Assembly: GCA_903895195.1 (NCBI GenBank)
Contig: CAITSZ010000025.1
Coordinates: 1 to 39,973, forward strand
DNA length: 39,973 nucleotides
Direction: 5' to 3'
From: an uncultured Chlorobiaceae bacterium
GTDB taxonomy: Bacteria; Bacteroidota; Chlorobiia; Chlorobiales; Chlorobiaceae
Shown: positions 27,468 through 35,636 of the stretch, piece after piece
How positions within the stretch are numbered: position 1 is the stretch's first letter
Layout: each line of letters starts with the position of its first letter
Program-made: the position numbers and the translations under genes
The notes under the pieces: generated by a model
Databases searched by the model: none
What the model saw: the letters and a program-made list of their open reading frames with translations, nothing else
What the model was told of the DNA's origin: nothing

Positions 27468-28762
27468 TCTGGAACGAGCATTACGAGTGTATGGAGCGCG
27501 AAGAGCTTCTGAAACTTCAAGGCGAGCGGGTAAAGGAGATGGTGAAACGTGTCTACGACACGGTTCCTTTCTACCGCCAAAAACTGCAGGAAGCAGGTAT
27601 CGAGCCGGGTGACATCAAAGGAATTGAAGATCTGCAAAAACTGCCCTTCACAACAAAACAAGACCTCCGCGACAACTACCCCTTCGGCCTTTTTGCCGTA
27701 CCTCAGCCGGATATTGTTCGATTTCATGCATCAAGCGGCACCACGGGAAAACCGACAGTGGTCGGATATACGCATAACGATATTCAAATGTGGAGCGAAG
27801 TTGTTGCCCGTTCACTCACCATGGCGGGAGTCACAAAAGCTGACATCATCCAGGTTGCCTATGGTTACGGGCTCTTTACCGGCGGACTTGGTCTCCACTA
27901 TGGGGCAGAAAAAGTAGGTGCATCTGTTGTGCCGATTTCAGGCGGCAACACAAAAAAACAGCTGCAGCTCATTGAAGATTTTGGCTCTACCGTACTCGCC
28001 TGCACGCCATCTTACGCGGCCTTTATCGGTGAATCCCTCGTTGAGGAAAAAATTGACCCGAGAAAAATAAAACTCAAATCCGGAGTATTCGGTGCGGAAC
28101 CATGGACTCAGGAGATGCGCGCGCAAATTGAGCAGGTGCTCGGCATCAAGGCTTATGATATTTACGGCCTCACTGAAATAATCGGTCCCGGTGTCTCAAT
28201 GGAGTGCCAGTTTCAGCGCGGCATGCATATTTTTGAAGACCATTTTATCCCCGAGATCATCAACCCCGATACCGGTGAACTGCTTCCTTACGGTGAGCTT
28301 GGCGAGCTGGTATTCACTCCGGCCACAAAAGAGGCAATGCCGCTTATCCGCTACCGGACACGCGACCTGACCCGCCTTCATGCCGATAAATGCCAGTGCG
28401 GCAGGACGCTCGTTCGCATGGAAAAATGCGTGGGCCGTTCGGACGATATGCTCATTATCAGGGGTGTCAACGTCTTCCCCTCACAGGTGGAATCGGTGCT
28501 GCTTGAAATGAGTGAAACAAAACCTCACTACCTGATTGTAGTCGATCGTGAAAACAACCTCGATACCATGGAAATCCAGGTGGAAATTGAAGAGGAGTTC
28601 TTTTCCGATGAGGTAAAAGAGCTGGAAGGACTGCGCCATCGGATCAAGGCCAATATTTCAAGCACCCTCGGCATCAGTGCCACTATCAGACTGGTTGAAC
28701 CCGGCACCATAGAGCGCAGCATGGGCAAGGCGAAGCGGGTAATCGACAAACGTAACTTATAA
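27464..28762 (+). CDS. paaK: phenylacetate--CoA ligase
   Basis: AMP-forming ligase that activates phenylacetate (or other arylacetates) to the CoA thioester, or runs with ADP/AMP metabolism to release arylacetate. The 432-residue product has the P-loop [16 protein letters not shown], the adenylate motif [14 protein letters not shown] and the C-terminal hinge [20 protein letters not shown], all typical of PaaK. Coupling to iorAB implies it handles the arylacetyl-CoA that IorAB uses or makes. In other genomes the ACT-domain gene commonly follows directly; here an unrelated pair intervenes. Confidence 0.95.
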   Translation: MIWNEHYECMEREELLKLQGERVKEMVKRVYDTVPFYRQKLQEAGIEPGDIKGIEDLQKLPFTTKQDLRDNYPFGLFAVPQPDIVRFHASSGTTGKPTVVGYTHNDIQMWSEVVARSLTMAGVTKADIIQVAYGYGLFTGGLGLHYGAEKVGASVVPISGGNTKKQLQLIEDFGSTVLACTPSYAAFIGESLVEEKIDPRKIKLKSGVFGAEPWTQEMRAQIEQVLGIKAYDIYGLTEIIGPGVSMECQFQRGMHIFEDHFIPEIINPDTGELLPYGELGELVFTPATKEAMPLIRYRTRDLTRLHADKCQCGRTLVRMEKCVGRSDDMLIIRGVNVFPSQVESVLLEMSETKPHYLIVVDRENNLDTMEIQVEIEEEFFSDEVKELEGLRHRIKANISSTLGISATIRLVEPGTIERSMGKAKRVIDKRNL

Positions 28763-28830
28763 AAATCACAAAGACCTCGGAATCACTTTATCTGTTTTTC
28801 TTTTTAAACATCACCATTAAAGCCTCAATC

Positions 28831-29577
28831 ATGAAAGAGGAAGAGATGAATGCTTTGGATAGGGATTATCAGGAGAGGATTGATCTGGAGAAGATTAAAC
28901 TGGGGATGGACGACCTGGAGAGTATACCCAAACACTTGCACATCTTTAAAAAGACACCGGGAGATGAACGATCAAGTGGTGCAAGGGCTGCAGAGTATGT
29001 CTTGAGCGGTCCGGGAAATGCTGCTTCAGTACTAAAAAATTTTGTTCCTATCGGGGATATCCCGCCTTACGATATGGTTGAGGAAATCCACAGGCAAATG
29101 GATGAGTTTCATAGCGGCGAAACAAAAGGGATTGAAGGAATACTTATAGGACAAATTTTAGCCTTGAATGCGATGTTCGCCGATTTTGCAAGACAAGCAA
29201 GTGATATCGGGCATTTGGAAATGAAAGCGGTATATACGCGCATGGCCTTTAAGGCTCAGAACCAGAGCCGCGCATCGATTGAGACCCTCTCAAATATCAA
29301 GAACCCTAGGCAAACCGTAATAACCAACCAAGCTAACATCAGCAATGGTCCACAGCAGGTCAACAACACGCTTGCCCGGGATAGTAATGCCGACGGTAAA
29401 ACTCTGAAAAAGTTAGAGCTTGAGCAAAACAAACTATTGAAGCATGACAAAGCCAAGGGCAAACGCATGGTCGGCAGAGCGAAGGGCGCGGCAAGCGGAG
29501 ATGATACAACAGTGGAAACCGTGGACGAAATCAACCGGCCCGCGAACAGAAGAAGGAAAGGCAAAAGTAGCTCGTAA
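28831..29577 (+). CDS. hypothetical protein of the 'GPQQVNN' type, overlapping the next gene
   Basis: A 248-residue soluble protein of unknown function. The N-terminal third is acidic. A middle segment is a predicted helical stretch (LALNAMFADFARQASDIGHL...AFKAQNQSRASIETLSNIKNP). It is followed by QANISNGPQQVNN and a basic, low-complexity C-terminus ending RRRKGKSSS. I recall similar proteins with KAQ-QSR-x-T-E-x-L and GPQQVNN in many proteobacteria, usually next to a small STGPRT protein, as here. An alternative ATG at 28846 has a better upstream purine stretch (GAGGAAG). The last 134 bases overlap the next gene in another frame. It interrupts the paaK/ACT neighbourhood and may have arrived by transfer. 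Confidence 0.7.
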   Translation: MKEEEMNALDRDYQERIDLEKIKLGMDDLESIPKHLHIFKKTPGDERSSGARAAEYVLSGPGNAASVLKNFVPIGDIPPYDMVEEIHRQMDEFHSGETKGIEGILIGQILALNAMFADFARQASDIGHLEMKAVYTRMAFKAQNQSRASIETLSNIKNPRQTVITNQANISNGPQQVNNTLARDSNADGKTLKKLELEQNKLLKHDKAKGKRMVGRAKGAASGDDTTVETVDEINRPANRRRKGKSSS

Positions 29578-29698
29578 TGCCGATAAAGACCGTCAATTGA
29601 GGGAAATGAGAGAACTCAGCGCGTTTTATAATCGGCAGTTCAAAGAGCAATGGAATCAGTTGATCGATATTCAGAGCGGGATGAGGGGTGAGGAATAA
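29444..29698 (+). CDS. small 'STGPRT-EGK' protein, overlapping the preceding gene
   Basis: An 84-residue basic protein with the pattern W-x-x-ERRARQAE-x-I-x-x-W-x-PW-x-x-STGPRTEEGKAKVARNA, a motif I recognise from many short bacterial proteins often near phage or mobile genes. The remainder (REMRELSAFYNRQFKEQWNQL) is a likely helix. The function is unknown. Its first 45 codons lie in the +1 frame over the end of the preceding gene; both frames read as family-like sequence there, so this is a real overlap rather than a frameshift in one gene. Confidence 0.7.
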   Translation: MTKPRANAWSAERRARQAEMIQQWKPWTKSTGPRTEEGKAKVARNADKDRQLREMRELSAFYNRQFKEQWNQLIDIQSGMRGEE

Positions 29699-29718
29699 GT
29701 GCTGAGGGCTGGGAAAAT

Positions 29719-29749
29719 AGATTTCTCATTGCGTTTCGAAATGACTGAG
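29719..29749. repeat. short REP-like palindrome (ATTTC...GAAAT)
   Basis: ATTTC (29721-29725) and GAAAT (29738-29742) flank a short core, and the outer bases read AGATTTCTC...CGAAATGAC. It resembles the element at 36683-36720 (AGATTCCTC...GGAATGAC). It lies just after the inserted gene pair. Confidence 0.4.
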
Positions 29750-29835
29750 AGGGGGAGCTGAATAGCTTTTTATCCGGACTTTTGACTTTATTGTAAATTG
29801 AAGCTGGTACAACATTATCAAAATGAGGTTATACC

Positions 29836-30264
29836 ATGATTATTAAGCAATTGTCGGTTTTTCTTGAAAACAAAACCGGAAGGCTGACTGAACTGACAGG
29901 GATTCTTGCTGACAACGACATCAACATATCGGCTTTCAGCATTGCCGATACGGCTGATTATGGTATTCTACGCATGATTGTGGGCAGACCTGAACTTGCT
30001 GCGCAGGTGCTTAAGGAAAAAGGGTTTACCGTTAAAATTACCGATGTTGTAGGGATGATTATTTCTAACCGGCCGGGGGGGTTGCACAAGGCGCTCCAGA
30101 TCATTTCAGACAACAATGTCGCCATTGAGTATATGTATGCCTTTGCTTCGGGAGAGAGCAAGGCGACAGTCGTCATCAGGGCGGACTCTCTTCAGAAAAT
30201 TATCGATGTCCTGCAGGAGCACAAAATGGAGCTTCTGAAGGAAGGGGATGTCATCCAGGTTTAA
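29836..30264 (+). CDS. tandem ACT-domain protein
   Basis: A 142-residue protein with two ACT domains: residues 1 to about 68 (IKQLSVFLENKTGRLTELTGIL) and about 69 to 142 (GMIISNRPGGLHKALQIISDN...YMYAF). Such stand-alone ACT pairs beside paaK/ior genes are thought to bind aromatic amino acids and sense or control the pathway; the target is unproven. A GAGG lies 9 bases upstream of the ATG. The aminotransferase starts 14 bases later. Confidence 0.92.
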   Translation: MIIKQLSVFLENKTGRLTELTGILADNDINISAFSIADTADYGILRMIVGRPELAAQVLKEKGFTVKITDVVGMIISNRPGGLHKALQIISDNNVAIEYMYAFASGESKATVVIRADSLQKIIDVLQEHKMELLKEGDVIQV

Positions 30265-30278
30265 CTATTTACGCTCTC

Positions 30279-31472
30279 ATGCCAAGGTTTTCAAAAGCGG
30301 TAGCATCACTTCGTTCCTCAGAGATCAGGGATCTTATGACCCTGGCATCAAGACCTGACATCATATCGTTCGCCGGCGGAATGCCCGGAAATGACCTCTT
30401 TCCTGTTGAGGCAGTCGAAGAGCTTTACGGGGCGCTTGATATTAAAATAAAACAGGCCGCGTTTCAATACGGGCCAACTCCCGGCCTGCCCTCGCTCCTT
30501 GAGTCACTTGAAGGTTTCCTTGAAAAAAAGGGGCTCCCGGTAAAGGAAAACAAGCTGCTCATTACGACAGGTTCCCAGCAGGCCCTGAATATTCTTGGCA
30601 AAGCCTTTATTGACCCTGCGGAGCCGGTTCTTGTTGAAAAGCCCTGCTTTATCGGCGCGCTCTCAGCGTTCCGCTCTTATGAAGCTGAATTGAGAGGAAT
30701 TGCGGTTGACAGCGACGGCATTTCGATAGAGGGGCTTCGAAAGGAAATTGAGAGAAATGAGAAGGCAAAGTTTCTCTATATCACACCCTATTTCCACAAC
30801 CCGGCCGGAGTGCTCTACACTGCCGAACGCAAAAAGCAGCTTATTGCAACGCTTCAGGGAACCAACATTCCGCTTATTGAGGATGACGCTTACGGAGATC
30901 TCTATTTTTTCGAGGAGGATCAGGAGCGCCTCAAGCCGATCAAGGCGATTAATCCTGAGGGCATCAATGTGTGCTATACCGGGTCATTCTCCAAGATTCT
31001 CGGGCCCGGACTAAGGCTTGGATGGATGCTGGTGCCGGAAAAGATTTATGGGAAATGTGAACTCATCAAACAGTCTGCTGATGCCTGTTCGCCGAGTTTT
31101 ACCCAGGTGCTCGCTGATGCATTCATACGTTCAGGTCAGATATACAGTTATGTTGCCAGTGTACGGCTTGAGTATAAAAAAAGAGCCGCTGCCATGGTTT
31201 CAGCCCTCAGGGAACACCTCCCGGACTATGTGCAGTGGAATGAACCCCGGGGAGGATTCTACATCTGGCTTACCCTGCCGCATGATGCCGATGCAACACG
31301 GATAATGACTCTCGCCATCGAAGGCGGAGCTGTGTTTGTTGCGGGAAAAACCTTTGATCCTGCCGGCATACAAAACAATTCGCTGCGACTCTCGTACTGT
31401 AACAACACACCTCGGCAGATCGCTGAGGGGATTCCTATAGTTGCTAAAGCTATCCGCGCTGTTTGCGGGTAA
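30279..31472 (+). CDS. PLP-dependent aminotransferase, class I/II (2-aminoadipate/aromatic type)
   Basis: A 397-residue fold-type I aminotransferase. Visible marks are ISFAGGMPGNDLFP at the N-terminus, TTGSQQALNILGKAF (PLP phosphate site), YITPYFHNPAGVLYT, the aspartate of EDDAYGDLYF, the Schiff-base lysine in TGSFSKILGPGLRLGW, and the C-terminal substrate arginine in NSLRLSYCNN. It resembles the LysN/2-aminoadipate and MocR-type aminotransferase group without a DNA-binding domain. Next to ior/paaK/ACT genes, transamination between arylpyruvate and Phe/Tyr/Trp is the most natural role. Confidence 0.93.
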   Translation: MPRFSKAVASLRSSEIRDLMTLASRPDIISFAGGMPGNDLFPVEAVEELYGALDIKIKQAAFQYGPTPGLPSLLESLEGFLEKKGLPVKENKLLITTGSQQALNILGKAFIDPAEPVLVEKPCFIGALSAFRSYEAELRGIAVDSDGISIEGLRKEIERNEKAKFLYITPYFHNPAGVLYTAERKKQLIATLQGTNIPLIEDDAYGDLYFFEEDQERLKPIKAINPEGINVCYTGSFSKILGPGLRLGWMLVPEKIYGKCELIKQSADACSPSFTQVLADAFIRSGQIYSYVASVRLEYKKRAAAMVSALREHLPDYVQWNEPRGGFYIWLTLPHDADATRIMTLAIEGGAVFVAGKTFDPAGIQNNSLRLSYCNNTPRQIAEGIPIVAKAIRAVCG

Positions 31473-31477
31473 AAGAT

Positions 31478-31540
31478 AGTGCTGAGGGGGGAGAGAAGAG
31501 TTGGCTGTTGGCGGTGGGCAGTGGGCAGGGGTTGGGTTAG
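31478..31540. repeat. G-rich short-period repeat tract
   Basis: The strip between the aminotransferase and the sigma-54 activator is G/T-rich with near-repeating units (TTGGCTG-TTGGCGG-TGGGCAG-TGGGCAG). AGTGCTGAGGG here (31478-31488) is identical to 29698-29708, and GGTTGGCTGT/GCAGTGGGC-like pieces recur on the minus strand at 39118-39180. This is a dispersed low-complexity intergenic repeat. Confidence 0.5.
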
Positions 31541-33636
31541 TGGAAGCGTTTTTGGATTTTGAGCTTTTCTATTCGGGAGTAGAGGGTTTTGGGGTGCATG
31601 GCGAGGCGCTCGGCTGCTCCTCCGGTACCGCTGACCCGGCCGTTTGAGCGTTCGAGGGCGTCGATAATGAGCTCACGCTCCATCAGGGCAATATCGAGCT
31701 CGAAATCGTGCATGGTTTTAACCTCTTCCGGAATGGAGCCTTTTGCGGATGGCTCAGGAAGAGAGAGTATTGTTGAAAAATCAAGCGATTTACCATCAGA
31801 AACAATGACCCCCTGCTCTACCAGATGAGCGAGTTCACGGATATTGCCTTTCCACTCACGGGCTGACAGACGTTGCATATCGCTCTCTTTGAACATACGG
31901 AGAGGTTTGCCGAACTCTCTGGAAAATTTTGCGGCAAAGTGAGCCGCAAGCATGGGGATATCATCACGACGGTCACTGAGTGAGGGTATGGACAGCGGAA
32001 ATACATTGAGACGGAAAAAAAGATCTTCACGGAACCTCCCTTCAGCCACCTCTTTTGCAAGATCACGGTTCGTCGCGGCAATAACACGAACATCGACCTT
32101 TATCACCATTTTACCGCCCAGCCTTTCAAGCTCTCGCTCCTGAAGTACACGAAGCAGTTTGGCCTGCAGTTCCAGCGGAAGCTCGCCAATTTCATCAAGA
32201 AATATTGTTCCGCCTTCTGCCAGCTCAAACTTGCCGATCCGCCTTTCTATTGCTCCGGTAAAACTCCCTTTTTCATGACCGAAAAGCTCTGACTCAATAA
32301 GCGTGCCGGGCAATGTTGCGCAATTGATCTTGATCAATGCACGCTGCCTGCGGTTAGAGAGATTATGAAGCGCGCGGGCAAAAAGCTCCTTTCCGGAACC
32401 GGTTTCTCCCTGGATCAGTACAGTGGCATCGGTAGGGCCAACCTGACTTACACGATGCAATACCGCCGCCAGCGGGGCACTGTTACCGATAATCTCTTCA
32501 AAATTATGACCTGCCTTGATCTCCTCGATTAAACAGGTGCGTTCACCTTCGAGCTTACGTCGGAGGTCATCGATCTCTTCAAATGCAAGATAGTTCTGCA
32601 AGGCAAGGGAGAGCTGGGGAACAATCAGGCTGACCGTAGCCTGATCGTGCTCATCAAAAGAGCGTGACGTATCGGAAATAATCAGGCCTGCACGACTTCC
32701 GGGGGTATCCCATAACGGAAGAGTTATCAGAGAGCATACGCCAAATTTCTCCCGGGCAAGCTCCAGTATGCGATACTTTCGGCAAAGACGACGAAAAGCC
32801 TCTCCTCCATAGCATCCGGGATTTGTAATCAATGAAAAGCTCTCTTTTGAGATCTCTTCAAAATCGGCAATATCAAGCTTTTCAGCCGAGGAGACCGGAA
32901 AAAAGGCGCTGCCCTCTTCACGCATGAAATTGTCGTAAAGACGAAACTTTCCGTCATCGCCCATAACACGAATACCAAGATACGAACAGGGCACAAGTTT
33001 ATCGATCTGCTCGCAGACAGCAAGGAGCATCCTGTTGCGGTCTTTTATGGTCAGCAGGGCATTGTTGACGGCAAGCTGCATGGCCGTCTGGGCTTCACGA
33101 AGGCGGAGTTCCTCGTATGCAAGGGTATTACTTACCGCAACGGCAATCGGTGATGAAAGAGTGGCAAGAAGCTCTTTATCGCTCTCAGACCAGTTTTTTT
33201 CATCTTTTGACACAAAATTCAGAAACCCGACAATCTTTCCGCCTGTCCTGAGTGGCGACAACACAGCCTGACGCATGCCGACATCGTAAAGAACATGCGG
33301 AATAGGATAATCTGAAGGATAACGGTCAAGAACTTCCTTAATGGTGAAAACAGATACAGTCGAATCGACCAGGTGCGGCTCAATCCATGAGCCCGCAATC
33401 GGCCTTTTTTTGCGTTCAATGCCTTCAGGAAGCTGAAATCGAAGCATTTCAAAAATAACATTGCTATACCGCCGCTCTTTGTCAAAGGTGATAATCACGG
33501 CAGAATCAAACTCAAATACCAGCCGAAGCTTGTCTGTAACTGTACGGAAAAGTTCGTCAGGATCGCGAATGGATCCAACCGCATCACTGATGTACTGCAT
33601 GAGAAGATGAGCCTCATGAACAGAAGAAACACTCAT
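31537..33636 (-). CDS. sigma-54-dependent transcriptional activator, GAF-GAF-AAA+-Fis (FhlA/NorR class)
   Basis: A 699-residue enhancer-binding protein. Two GAF-type sensory domains occupy about residues 20-170 and 195-350. The AAA+ domain (384-605) has Walker A GETGSGKE (410-417), the sigma-54-contacting GSFTGA loop (457-462; canonical GAFTGA), and Walker [12 protein letters not shown] (475-485). A Fis-type helix-turn-helix (about 660-695, [21 protein letters not shown]) closely recalls FhlA. I chose the ATG at 33636; the frame opens at 33750, but those residues would overlap the regulatory region and have no domain. It is divergent from the efflux operon, whose promoter is of sigma-54 type, so that operon is its likely target. 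The ligand sensed is unknown. Confidence 0.95.
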   Translation of the reverse strand: MSVSSVHEAHLLMQYISDAVGSIRDPDELFRTVTDKLRLVFEFDSAVIITFDKERRYSNVIFEMLRFQLPEGIERKKRPIAGSWIEPHLVDSTVSVFTIKEVLDRYPSDYPIPHVLYDVGMRQAVLSPLRTGGKIVGFLNFVSKDEKNWSESDKELLATLSSPIAVAVSNTLAYEELRLREAQTAMQLAVNNALLTIKDRNRMLLAVCEQIDKLVPCSYLGIRVMGDDGKFRLYDNFMREEGSAFFPVSSAEKLDIADFEEISKESFSLITNPGCYGGEAFRRLCRKYRILELAREKFGVCSLITLPLWDTPGSRAGLIISDTSRSFDEHDQATVSLIVPQLSLALQNYLAFEEIDDLRRKLEGERTCLIEEIKAGHNFEEIIGNSAPLAAVLHRVSQVGPTDATVLIQGETGSGKELFARALHNLSNRRQRALIKINCATLPGTLIESELFGHEKGSFTGAIERRIGKFELAEGGTIFLDEIGELPLELQAKLLRVLQERELERLGGKMVIKVDVRVIAATNRDLAKEVAEGRFREDLFFRLNVFPLSIPSLSDRRDDIPMLAAHFAAKFSREFGKPLRMFKESDMQRLSAREWKGNIRELAHLVEQGVIVSDGKSLDFSTILSLPEPSAKGSIPEEVKTMHDFELDIALMERELIIDALERSNGRVSGTGGAAERLAMHPKTLYSRIEKLKIQKRFH

Positions 33637-33692
33637 GGCAATAGAAGAGGGGTCAATTAATTCTGAACTATTAAGAACACTATATACGGAAT

Positions 33693-33711
33693 ATTCTGAT
33701 TTTTTCAGAAT
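33693..33711. promoter_or_regulatory. candidate activator site (ATTCTGA-N5-TCAGAAT)
   Basis: Perfect 7-bp arms ATTCTGA (33693-33699) and TCAGAAT (33705-33711) centred about 85 bases upstream of the sigma-54 -24 element, a usual distance for an enhancer-binding protein. It could also fold as a hairpin in the activator leader. Confidence 0.4.
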
Positions 33712-33743
33712 CCATAAATACCAGCAACAAATAAATCCCTTAT

Positions 33744-33760
33744 GCAGCAAGGGGTGCTGC
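33744..33760. promoter_or_regulatory. candidate activator site (GCAGCA-N5-TGCTGC)
   Basis: Perfect inverted repeat GCAGCA (33744-33749) / TGCTGC (33755-33760), 24 bases upstream of the -24 element. This is close for a classical enhancer but fits a Fis-fold dimer in size. Confidence 0.4.
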
Positions 33761-33783
33761 TGTTATTATCCCTTTTCGATGTC

Positions 33784-33799
33784 TGGCATGTAAATTGCA
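33784..33799 (+). promoter_or_regulatory. sigma-54 (-24/-12) promoter of the efflux operon
   Basis: TGGCATGTAAATTGCA matches the sigma-54 consensus TGGCAYG-N4-TTGCW at every defined position; the GG and GC dinucleotides have the required 10-base separation. Predicted transcription start is near 33810, some 68 bases before the chosen tolC start. The activator gene next to it belongs to the sigma-54 activator family, which strengthens the call. Confidence 0.8.
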
Positions 33800-33877
33800 T
33801 TTATAGGCTACCTGACATACTCAAACCCATGTTTGTCGATGCGTCAGCACAATAACGGAACAAATCATCGTGCCACT

Positions 33878-35203
33878 ATGAAGAGAATTTTGACCGGAAC
33901 TGCCGGAATTGCAGCAACAGCAATCATGCTTGCCTGGCCGATATGGGCAATCGGTGCTGAAATACCGGTTGAGGGAGCGCTTACGATTGAAAAAACGATA
34001 CATCTGGTTTGTGAAAACAATCATACGCTCAAGGCCGGATCAGATGAGGTCCGGGCAGCGGATGCCCGTATTACACAGAGCAGAAGCGCATATTTTCCAC
34101 AGATTTCCGCCAGTGCAGGGTATACCTATCTCAACCCTGTGCCGGAAATGAGTTTTTTTGGCACTCCCATGCTCAAGTTTGCGCCAAATGACAACTATGA
34201 AGCCAAAGTCACCGCAAAGGCAACTCTGTTTGATTTCGGGAAAAGAGGCTCTACTGTCGATCTTGCGAAGACAGGAAAGAAAACAGCTGAACAATCGCTT
34301 GAAATCTCCAGAAGAGATCTCTCGTTTCAGGCTGTGCAGCTCTTTTACGGTATCCTGTTTTTACGCGAAAGCATAGGCGTTGAACAGAAAGAGATAGCAG
34401 CACTCAACAAGGCTCTCGAGTTCACAACGAAACGTTACCAGACAGGTGCCGCAACAAAATTTGACGTTCTTTCCACCGACGTACGAATTGCTGCTGCAAA
34501 AAGCAAACTGCTCGATTTGCGTCATGAGCTGCTCCGCCAGGAACTGACACTGCGACGCTTGAGCGGGATGGAAGATAATCTGCCTCTCAATATTCAGGGC
34601 TCTTTTGCTGTAACCAGGGCTGATCGTAACAATGCCGAACTTGTTACACTGGCTCTGAATCAGCGGCTTGAGATGAAGCTTTCCGTTGAAAATGAAACAG
34701 CGGCCCGGCAGCGGCGCTCCATTGCCATGAAAAATGGACTGCCAGTAGTTTCCGCCAGCGCCTCATACGGCGTTACGAACGGACTTATGCCCGACATCAA
34801 TGAAATCCGGGAAAATTTTGCGGGCAGCCTGCATCTGGAGGTGCCTCTCTTCAGCGGATTCAAAACCAGTGCAGAACGCCAGGAGGCTACCGCACTTATG
34901 CATGCTGCGGCAAACAGAAAGTTCGATACAGAGCTGCAGGTGAAAAATGATGTGGAAGAGACGATTCATGCGCTGAAAACCGCGTCAGAAAAGATTACAG
35001 CTACAGAAGTACAGGTACAACAAGCCAAACTTGCAGCCGAACATGCAAGGGCCCGCTATGAAAACGGCATGGCGACAGTTCTTGACCTGCTGAATACCGA
35101 AGCATCACTTTCGGAGGCGGAACTTGCAAAACTGCGAGCTGACTATGCCTATGTCATGAATAATTACACCTTGAAACGGGCAACCGGGGAGATATTCTGG
35201 TAG
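33878..35203 (+). CDS. tolC-like: TolC family outer-membrane efflux protein
   Basis: Outer-membrane channel of a tripartite efflux pump. The 441-residue product begins with a standard signal peptide (MKRILTGTAGIAATAIMLAW...AIGA) and has two OEP repeats of alpha-barrel helices, for example VRAADARITQSRSAYFPQISASAGY and its later counterpart ENETAARQRRSIAMKNGLPVVSASASYG, plus AEHARARYENGMATVLDLLNTEASL. I chose the ATG at 33878 because the signal peptide begins there; the frame is open from 33833 (TTG) and 33839 (ATG). It is the first gene of the operon with uspA-like, emrA-like and emrB-like genes. Confidence 0.93.
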   Translation: MKRILTGTAGIAATAIMLAWPIWAIGAEIPVEGALTIEKTIHLVCENNHTLKAGSDEVRAADARITQSRSAYFPQISASAGYTYLNPVPEMSFFGTPMLKFAPNDNYEAKVTAKATLFDFGKRGSTVDLAKTGKKTAEQSLEISRRDLSFQAVQLFYGILFLRESIGVEQKEIAALNKALEFTTKRYQTGAATKFDVLSTDVRIAAAKSKLLDLRHELLRQELTLRRLSGMEDNLPLNIQGSFAVTRADRNNAELVTLALNQRLEMKLSVENETAARQRRSIAMKNGLPVVSASASYGVTNGLMPDINEIRENFAGSLHLEVPLFSGFKTSAERQEATALMHAAANRKFDTELQVKNDVEETIHALKTASEKITATEVQVQQAKLAAEHARARYENGMATVLDLLNTEASLSEAELAKLRADYAYVMNNYTLKRATGEIFW

Positions 35204-35204
35204 C

Positions 35205-35636
35205 ATGACGATGTCACTCAAAAAAATAATCTGCGCTGTTGATTTTTCAGCAGCTTCCGATTCCGTAGTGCGCTACGCCGCCGCAATGCACGGCAAGAGT
35301 GTGGAACTCGTCATCCTCTATGTCGCACCGGCGGAAAACAATGATTACGGCTTGCTGAGTAAGCATTTGCACGAATTTTCGCGATACAGCGACATGCTTT
35401 CCCAGCATAACGTAAACGCCATTTTCACTGTTCAATACGGCGACCCTGCAACTGGAATTCTTGTGTATGCAGAAGAGCATAATGCAGATATGATTGTACT
35501 CGGCTCTCACGGAACAACAGCGATAGCAAGGCTTCTGGTAGGAAGCACTGCGGAAACAGTTATGCGGCAGGCTTCATGCCCTGTTGTGATATTGAAAACA
35601 CCTGACAACAAAAACAAAAACCATGGCACACCCTGA
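35205..35636 (+). CDS. universal stress protein (UspA family)
   Basis: A 143-residue single-domain Usp. It begins KKIICAVDFSAASDSVVRYA and contains the ATP-binding pattern G-x2-G-x9-G-S/T as GSHGTTAIARLLVGST, so it belongs to the nucleotide-binding subclass. The ATG lies one base after the tolC stop and its end overlaps the emrA start by 14 bases, so it is locked into the efflux operon by translational coupling. Usp proteins bind ATP and aid survival under stress; a role within an efflux system is not established and is noted as unusual. Confidence 0.94.
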   Translation: MTMSLKKIICAVDFSAASDSVVRYAAAMHGKSVELVILYVAPAENNDYGLLSKHLHEFSRYSDMLSQHNVNAIFTVQYGDPATGILVYAEEHNADMIVLGSHGTTAIARLLVGSTAETVMRQASCPVVILKTPDNKNKNHGTP

